DNA of 64,000 nt, from NCBI GenBank assembly GCA_022376925.1, contig JAIOJX010000002.1, forward strand, positions 65,496,001 to 65,560,000, given 5' to 3'. The DNA is from Tragulus kanchil. Its lineage: Eukaryota; Chordata; Mammalia; Artiodactyla; Tragulidae. Below the pieces are notes generated by a model. That model ran no database searches. It was not told the origin of the DNA and saw only the letters and a program-made list of their open reading frames with translations. The position numbers and the translations under genes are program-made. Numbering within the stretch: the stretch's first letter is position 1; each line of letters opens with the position of its first letter. Shown here in pieces: positions 58,997-64,000 of this stretch.

Positions 58997-60930
58997 GCTT
59001 TACATGTTTTCATCACTTTCTTTATTAAGTATTACCTTTTTATTTGTTGAAGGAAGAAATAAGATCATTTGGATAGGCCACAAAGACTAAACAGACATGA
59101 AAACCTCTCACTTCCAATATTTTCATGTAAAAATTAGAGAAGAGTGTTTAGGTACAGAGCTTCCAAGTGTAAAGATAATTCATGAAGTGCTTCATTCTTT
59201 AGAAACCTCTGTGATAAGGGAGGGGCACATCTTTTGTACATTCTGTAAAGAGATTTAAACACTTAAGAGGCCCTCCTTCCCTCAGACCATAGGGCTAGAA
59301 CCAAAGGGGGCTTGCAACTTCCCAACTTCACAGCCAAGGATAATCCTGTATTGGAACAAAAGGCAGGATGACTCAGAATGTAATTAGGGCTGTGCATGTA
59401 AGAAAATGACACAATGTTGCTTGTGGTACTAAAAAAGAAAAGAAGGAACTGCCCAGGAAATGGCTGCTGATATTTCCAGACAGAGACAAGACTTGCAGAG
59501 TGAGAGAGAGAGAGAAAAAAAAAACACAACCTCCTTAATTAGCAAAATTTAACATAGCAGATGATAAACCTCTGTACTTTGTAGCTGAGCATCCTACTTG
59601 TTGCTCCTACCTGCTCATCATCTCCACCATTAGGAACACTTGTAACATTTATATCTGTAACAAATGACAGAGGAGAAAAGGTTTCTAAATAGACTGAATG
59701 TAAAGGCTGAGTTGGAGTTCCATTTCTATAAAGAAAGCCTCTGATTTTTTCACAGGAATGTATAGTAAGTTTACCTTTTTAGTATTATGTTACTAACAAT
59801 TCAAGATGAGTCACTTGCACTTTATTAATATTTCAGCTACTAATTTACTTTAGACACAGTTTGATGCTAATTTTCATGCACTTTCAGTAGTTCAACACAA
59901 ACTTCAATACATGCTGATGTAGACCTGTAGCTACTGAACTGTATATCATATAGTATATATAATTTATTACATTTATTTTGCTCTATATTCTCCAATTGTT
60001 GTTGCTGGTCATTTGTTAACTCATGTCCAACTCTTTGTAACCTCATCAGGCTCCTCATTCCATAGGTTTCTTCAGGAAAAACTGCAATACTTACTGCCAA
60101 AAGACAAGATCTGTGTATGCCCAAATACATTATTGATGAAATTATTGCTTACCAGTGGTGTCATATCTAGCTTTACATGTTTTCATCACTTTCTTTATTA
60201 AGTATTACCTTTTTATTTGTTGAAGGAAGAAATAAGATCATTTGGATAGGCCACAAAGACTAAACAGACATGAAAACCTCTCATTTCCCAATATTTTCAT
60301 GTAAAAATTAGAGAAGAGTGTTTAGGTACAGAGCTTCCAAGTGTAAAGATAATTCATGAAGTGCTTCATTCTTTAGAAACCTCTGTGATAAGGGAGGGGC
60401 ACATCTTTTGTACATTCTGTAAAGAGATTTAAACACTTAAGAGGCCCTCCTTCCCTCAGACCATAGGGCTAGAACCAAAGGGGGCTTGCAACTTCCCAAC
60501 TTCACAGCCAAGGATAATCCTGTATTGGAACAAAAGGCAGGATGACTCAGAATGTAATTAGGGCTGTGCATGTAAGAAAATGACACAATGTTGCTTGTGG
60601 TACTAAAAAAGAAAAGAAGGAACTGCCCAGGAAATGGCTGCTGATATTTCCAGACAGAGACAAGACTTGCAGAGTGAGAGAGAGAGAGAAAAAAAAAACA
60701 CAACCTCCTTAATTAGCAAAATTTAACATAGCAGATGATAAACCTCTGTACTTTGTAGCTGAGCATCCTACTTGTTGCTCCTACCCTCTCATCATCTACA
60801 CCATTGGGGACACCTGTAATATTTATATCTAAAACAAATGACACAGGAGGAAAGGTTTCTAAATAGACTGAATGTAAAGGCTGAGTTGGAGTTCCATTTC
60901 TATAAAAAGAGAAAGCCTCTGATATTTTCT
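58551..60930 (+). repeat. Tandem duplication U (1.17 kb x 2)
   Basis: Copy 1 is 58551-59748 and copy 2 is 59749-60930, offset 1173 after a ~25-bp deletion in the first 40 bases of copy 2. Many substitutions near the end of copy 1 (59611-59670 versus 60785-60843). A (ga)n run plus A-run at about 59505-59524 recurs at about 60679-60698. It overlaps duplication T. Confidence 0.95.
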
Positions 60931-61335
60931 CAGCATTCTTGCTAAGGTCACAACAAACAAGATGAAACAGGCACAGAGGACCCTGCCAGTCATACTTGTT
61001 TATTGTTTAAACAGAGGCGGCTCATTTGTTTTGTTATTCAGGTGCCTTTTCTTTTTTTTAACATGTAGTTGTTTTTGAATCATTTCTCTGTTCACATAAA
61101 GATGGGCAGGGGGAAAAAGACATGACATTTCCCTACCTGTACTATAAATGTCACCTCTCAGCATGTCCCAATACCAAACCAAGAAATGGCTTTGACAGGC
61201 TCTCTGCCAGTTGGCATGGACCTGAAGATTACTTGGCTTCCTGGAGTGTCATCTTTTTATCACACAGCAAACCTCACAATTTACCTTTCAATGGTCCCAG
61301 TGTTAATACCACATTTCTTTTATGATATAGAACTG
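58911..61335. other. Intergenic DNA, mostly duplicated
   Basis: No recognised gene. Frames at 59263-59529 and 60437-60703 are the same sequence in the two copies of duplication U. Confidence 0.45.
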
Positions 61336-61904
61336 GGCTCAGCAAACTTTTTTGTAAAGACTTGGATACAATATTTTAAGTTCCGTGGGTCTTCTGGTCT
61401 CTATTTCAACTATTTACCTCCTCCCTTATAGGAAAAAAGCAGCCACAGACAATATATAAGCAAATGGATATGGCTCTGTTTCAATAAAACTTTATTTAAA
61501 AATAAATGGACCTGGCTTCCCTGGTGATCCAGTGGGTAAAGACATCACATTGCAGTGCAGGGGACACCGGTTCGATCCCTGGCCTGGGAGGATCCCACGT
61601 GCTGCGGAGCGGCTGGACTGATGTGTCCAATTACCTAGCTGGAGCTCTGGAGTGCATGCGCCCAGAGCCAGTGCTCTGCAGCAAAAGAGGCTGCTGCAAT
61701 GGGAGGCCCACACAGGCCAAAGAACAAAAGATGGATGATGAAAGATCAGTAGAAGTGACCAAAAAAAAAACAAAAATTGCAAAAAATAAAAAATAAAAAG
61801 ATGGACAGTTAAGGAATGAGTATCTATTCTAATAAAGCTTTTCTTTTTTTATAAACATATTTAGCAGGCAGAACTTAGGCCAAAGGCCAAAGTTTGCTGA
61901 CCTG
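61336..61904 (+). mobile_element. hAT-type DNA transposon interrupted by a SINE
   Basis: The left part, 61336-61511, reads tcagcaaacttttttgtaaa, ctatttcaactatttacctc, cagccacagacaatatataa and tcaataaaactttatttaaa. The right end is aaagtttgctgacctg at 61889-61904. The 12-bp termini tcagcaaacttt (61339-61350) and aaagtttgctga (61889-61900) are perfect inverted repeats. This is a mammalian non-autonomous hAT element with caggggttggcaaacttt-type ends. The SINE at 61512-61800 lies inside it. Most of it recurs from 62432. Confidence 0.8.
61512..61800 (+). mobile_element. CHR-like SINE, well preserved (repeated at 62597-62885)
   Basis: Head tggcttccctggtgatccag, B-box-like ggttcgatccctgg, ctggactgatgtgtccaatt, hairpin 61639-61671, gcaatgggaggcccacacag, agatggatgatgaaagatca and an A-rich tail. 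It lacks the C-rich segment found in the copy at 4719. The flanking atggac repeat (61506-61511 and 61801-61806) is short. Confidence 0.93.
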
Positions 61905-61948
61905 TGTAACAGAACACAGAAACTGATTAAAATTTCTCCCATTAAGAC

Positions 61949-62430
61949 AGTATGGAGATTCCTTAAAAGACTAAGAATAGAAGCACCATGTGACCCAGCA
62001 ATCCCACTCTTAGGCTTATACCCCGATGAAATCAAAATTGAGACACCAGTACCCCAATGTTTATTGCAGCACTCTATACAATAGCTAGAACATGGAAGCA
62101 ACCTAGATGTCCATCCACGAATCAATGGATAAAGAAGCTATGGTACATATATACAATGGAATGCTTCTCAGCCGTAAAAAGAAATGCAGAAGAATCAGTC
62201 CTAATGAGGTGGACGAATCTAGAACCTATTATAAAAAGTGAAGTCAAAAAGAGAATGACAAATACAGTATACTAGCACATACATATGGAATCTAGTGAGA
62301 AGGTATCAATAAATACACACAGAACAGAGATGGAGAAACAGACACAGAGAACAGACTTTTTAAAGGAAACATTGAAAGGGAGGGAAAGAAATGGTAGGCA
62401 ACAACTTGGAGGGTGGAATGGGGGAGGCAA
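61949..62430 (+). mobile_element. Young L1 3' end, first appearance
   Basis: From gacagtatggagattcctta through accatgtgacccagcaatcc, gctagaacatggaagcaacc and atgcttctcagccgtaaaaa: the L1 ORF2 C-terminus (frame 62057-62275 contains ARTWKQPRCPSTNQW). It continues into a 3' UTR that is shortened at the duplication junction. The complete version is at 63034-63706. Confidence 0.92.
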
Positions 62431-63033
62431 TACTTTTTGTAAAGACTTGGATACAATATTTTAAGTTCCGTGGGTCTTCTGGTCTCTATTTCAACTATTT
62501 ACCTCCTCCCTTATAGGAAAAAAGCAGCCACAGACAATATATAAGCAAATGGATATGGCTCTGTTTCAATAAAACTTTATTTAAAAATAAATGGACCTGG
62601 CTTCCCTGGTGATCCAGTGGGTAAAGACATCACATTGCAGTGCAGGGGACACCGGTTCGATCCCTGGCCTGGGAGGATCCCACGTGCTGCGGAGCGGCTG
62701 GACTGATGTGTCCAATTACCTAGCTGGAGCTCTGGAGTGCATGCGCCCAGAGCCAGTGCTCTGCAGCAAAAGAGGCTGCTGCAATGGGAGGCCCACACAG
62801 GCCAAAGAACAAAAGATGGATGATGAAAGATCAGTAGAAGTGACCAAAAAAAAAACAAAAATTGCAAAAAATAAAAAATAAAAAGATGGACAGTTAAGGA
62901 ATGAGTATCTATTCTAATAAAGCTTTTCTTTTTTTATAAACATATTTAGCAGGCAGAACTTAGGCCAAAGGCCAAAGTTTGCTGACCTGTGTAACAGAAC
63001 ACAGAAACTGATTAAAATTTCTCCCATTAAGAC

Positions 63034-63706
63034 AGTATGGAGATTCCTTAAAAGACTAAGAATAGAAGCACCATGTGACCCAGCAATCCCACTCTTAGGC
63101 TTATACCCCGATGAAATCAAAATTGAGACACCAGTACCCCAATGTTTATTGCAGCACTCTATACAATAGCTAGAACATGGAAGCAACCTAGATGTCCATC
63201 CACGAATCAACGGATAAAGAAGCTATGGTACATATATACAATGGAATGCTTCTCAGCCGTAAAAAGAAATGCAGAAGAATCAGTCCTAATGAGGTGGACG
63301 AATCTAGAACCTATTATAAAAAGTGAAGTCAAAAAGAGAATGACAAATACAGTATACTAGCACATACATATGGAATCTAGTGAGAAGGTATCAATAAATA
63401 CACACAGAACAGAGATGGAGAAACAGACACAGAGAACAGACTTATGGACATTGAGGGGAGGGAAGAATAGGTGAGAGGTTTGGAAAGAGTAACATGGAAA
63501 CCTTCATTATCATATGTAAAAAAGATAACCATTGTGAATGCACTGTGGAACTAAGGAATCTTACATGGGGGCTAGGCAACAACTTGGAGGGGTGGAATGA
63601 AGGGGAGGGGGAGTTGTCAAAGATATGCCTATGACGGATTTGGGATTATTTGGAGCTGTAAACAACAAAACTCTGTAAAAGAAAAAGAAAAGTAAATAAT
63701 AAAAAA
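63034..63706 (+). mobile_element. Young L1 3' end, complete appearance
   Basis: Same ORF2 C-terminus, then a full 3' UTR with a G-rich section (63567-63611) and ending ctgtaaacaacaaaactctg plus an A-rich tail to 63706. It matches the 3' ends of the elements at 3241 and 29920 in opposite orientation, so three insertions of one L1 lineage lie in the window. No target-site duplication was found for this one. Confidence 0.92.
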
Positions 63707-64000
63707 GAGCTAGTGAACACGACAGGCACAGCCCCTATCTCATAGCATAGAAAGTCTGAGAGAATATATTGTGCAAATACTTACTGAGGTCTATTATGAG
63801 TTATTGACTCCTGCCAATAAGGTATACTGTATGGAACAAGACAGAAAAGGCCCTCTGGGCCTTACATTCTTAGTAGAGGTAAACAGAATAAATTATGTGA
63901 CAAACAATAAACAACAAAATGTCACAGTGGTAAATGCCATGAAGAAAAAAACAAATATTACGATAGAAAATCACTTTGCAGAGTAAGGGAAAGTGGTAGA
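63707..64000. other. Intergenic DNA, nothing recognised
   Basis: AT-rich end of the window. The 71-codon frame at 63771-63986 has no recognised domain. Confidence 0.45.

Larger units (their letters stand above)
61346..63607 (+). repeat. Tandem duplication V (1.09 kb x 2)
   Basis: Copy 1 is 61346-62430 and copy 2 is 62431 to about 63607, offset 1085. The last ~80 bases of copy 1 (62352-62430) correspond to ~170 bases of copy 2, with deletions and changes inside the L1 3' UTR. It includes most of the hAT element, the SINE and the L1 start. Confidence 0.96.

Noticed and set aside
59263..60703. Conserved pair of 88-codon minus-strand frames
   Set aside because: Their identity is explained by tandem duplication U, so apparent conservation is not evidence of coding.
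6031..63607. Satellite or CRISPR-like array
   Set aside because: Units differ in sequence from one duplication to the next, and each is present twice only. This is neither a satellite nor a spaced short-repeat array.

Overview
This window is AT-rich, repeat-dense mammalian DNA from a ruminant artiodactyl. The evidence is the mix of mobile elements: BovB (RTE-type) LINE fragments, Bov-tA SINEs, tRNA-derived SINEs that begin with the ruminant/cetacean CHR-type head, and ruminant-type L1. One CHR-like SINE family with well-preserved copies and a young L1 whose 3' end does not look like cattle L1_BT as I remember it hint at a ruminant outside the cattle/sheep group, possibly a chevrotain. That species guess is weak. 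No complete host protein-coding gene is visible. Nearly all longer reading frames are LINE ORF2 remnants or chance frames inside repeats. The best host-gene candidates are three weak exon-like blocks on the minus strand at 31.57-32.54 kb.

The dominant structure is not a gene. From 6.0 kb to 63.6 kb I count 21 direct tandem duplications, each with exactly two copies offset by about 1.04-1.2 kb and nearly identical. Neighbouring duplications often overlap, so some stretches occur three times. About 23 kb of the 64 kb is redundant, leaving about 41 kb of distinct sequence. The units cut across L1, BovB, SINE, MIR and unique DNA without regard to content. Differences concentrate at the junctions, and junctions are commonly spaced 1.8-2.1 kb apart. 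The simplest reading is an assembly in which overlapping blocks of about 2 kb were placed end to end without merging their overlaps. 1-6.03 kb and 18.6-23.3 kb are free of it.

Layout: 0.2-5.0 kb holds an old hAT element, an L2 piece, an old L1, three CHR-like SINEs and a 5'-truncated L1 with target-site duplications. 6-11.1 kb holds L2 and MIR relics inside duplications. 11.8-14 kb holds an internally deleted BovB. 15.8-19.1 kb holds Bov-tA SINEs and AT-rich DNA. 20.2-22.1 kb holds an L1 ORF2 fragment lacking its 3' end yet flanked by a 16-bp target-site duplication, with a SINE inserted beside it. 22.7-25.6 kb holds a Bov-tA dimer and a BovB 3' end. 26-31 kb holds MIR relics and a short L1. 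31.5-36 kb holds the exon-like blocks and an old LINE relic. 36-50 kb is AT-rich DNA with CHR-type and Bov-tA SINEs. 50-55 kb holds Bov-tA, MIR and an L1_BT-like 3' end. 55.4-60 kb holds a SINE with a 14-bp target-site duplication and an old L1. 61.3-63.7 kb holds a hAT element split by a SINE, followed by a young L1 3' end.

The genes do not work together as any system here. The window is a record of retroposition overlaid by a probable assembly artefact.
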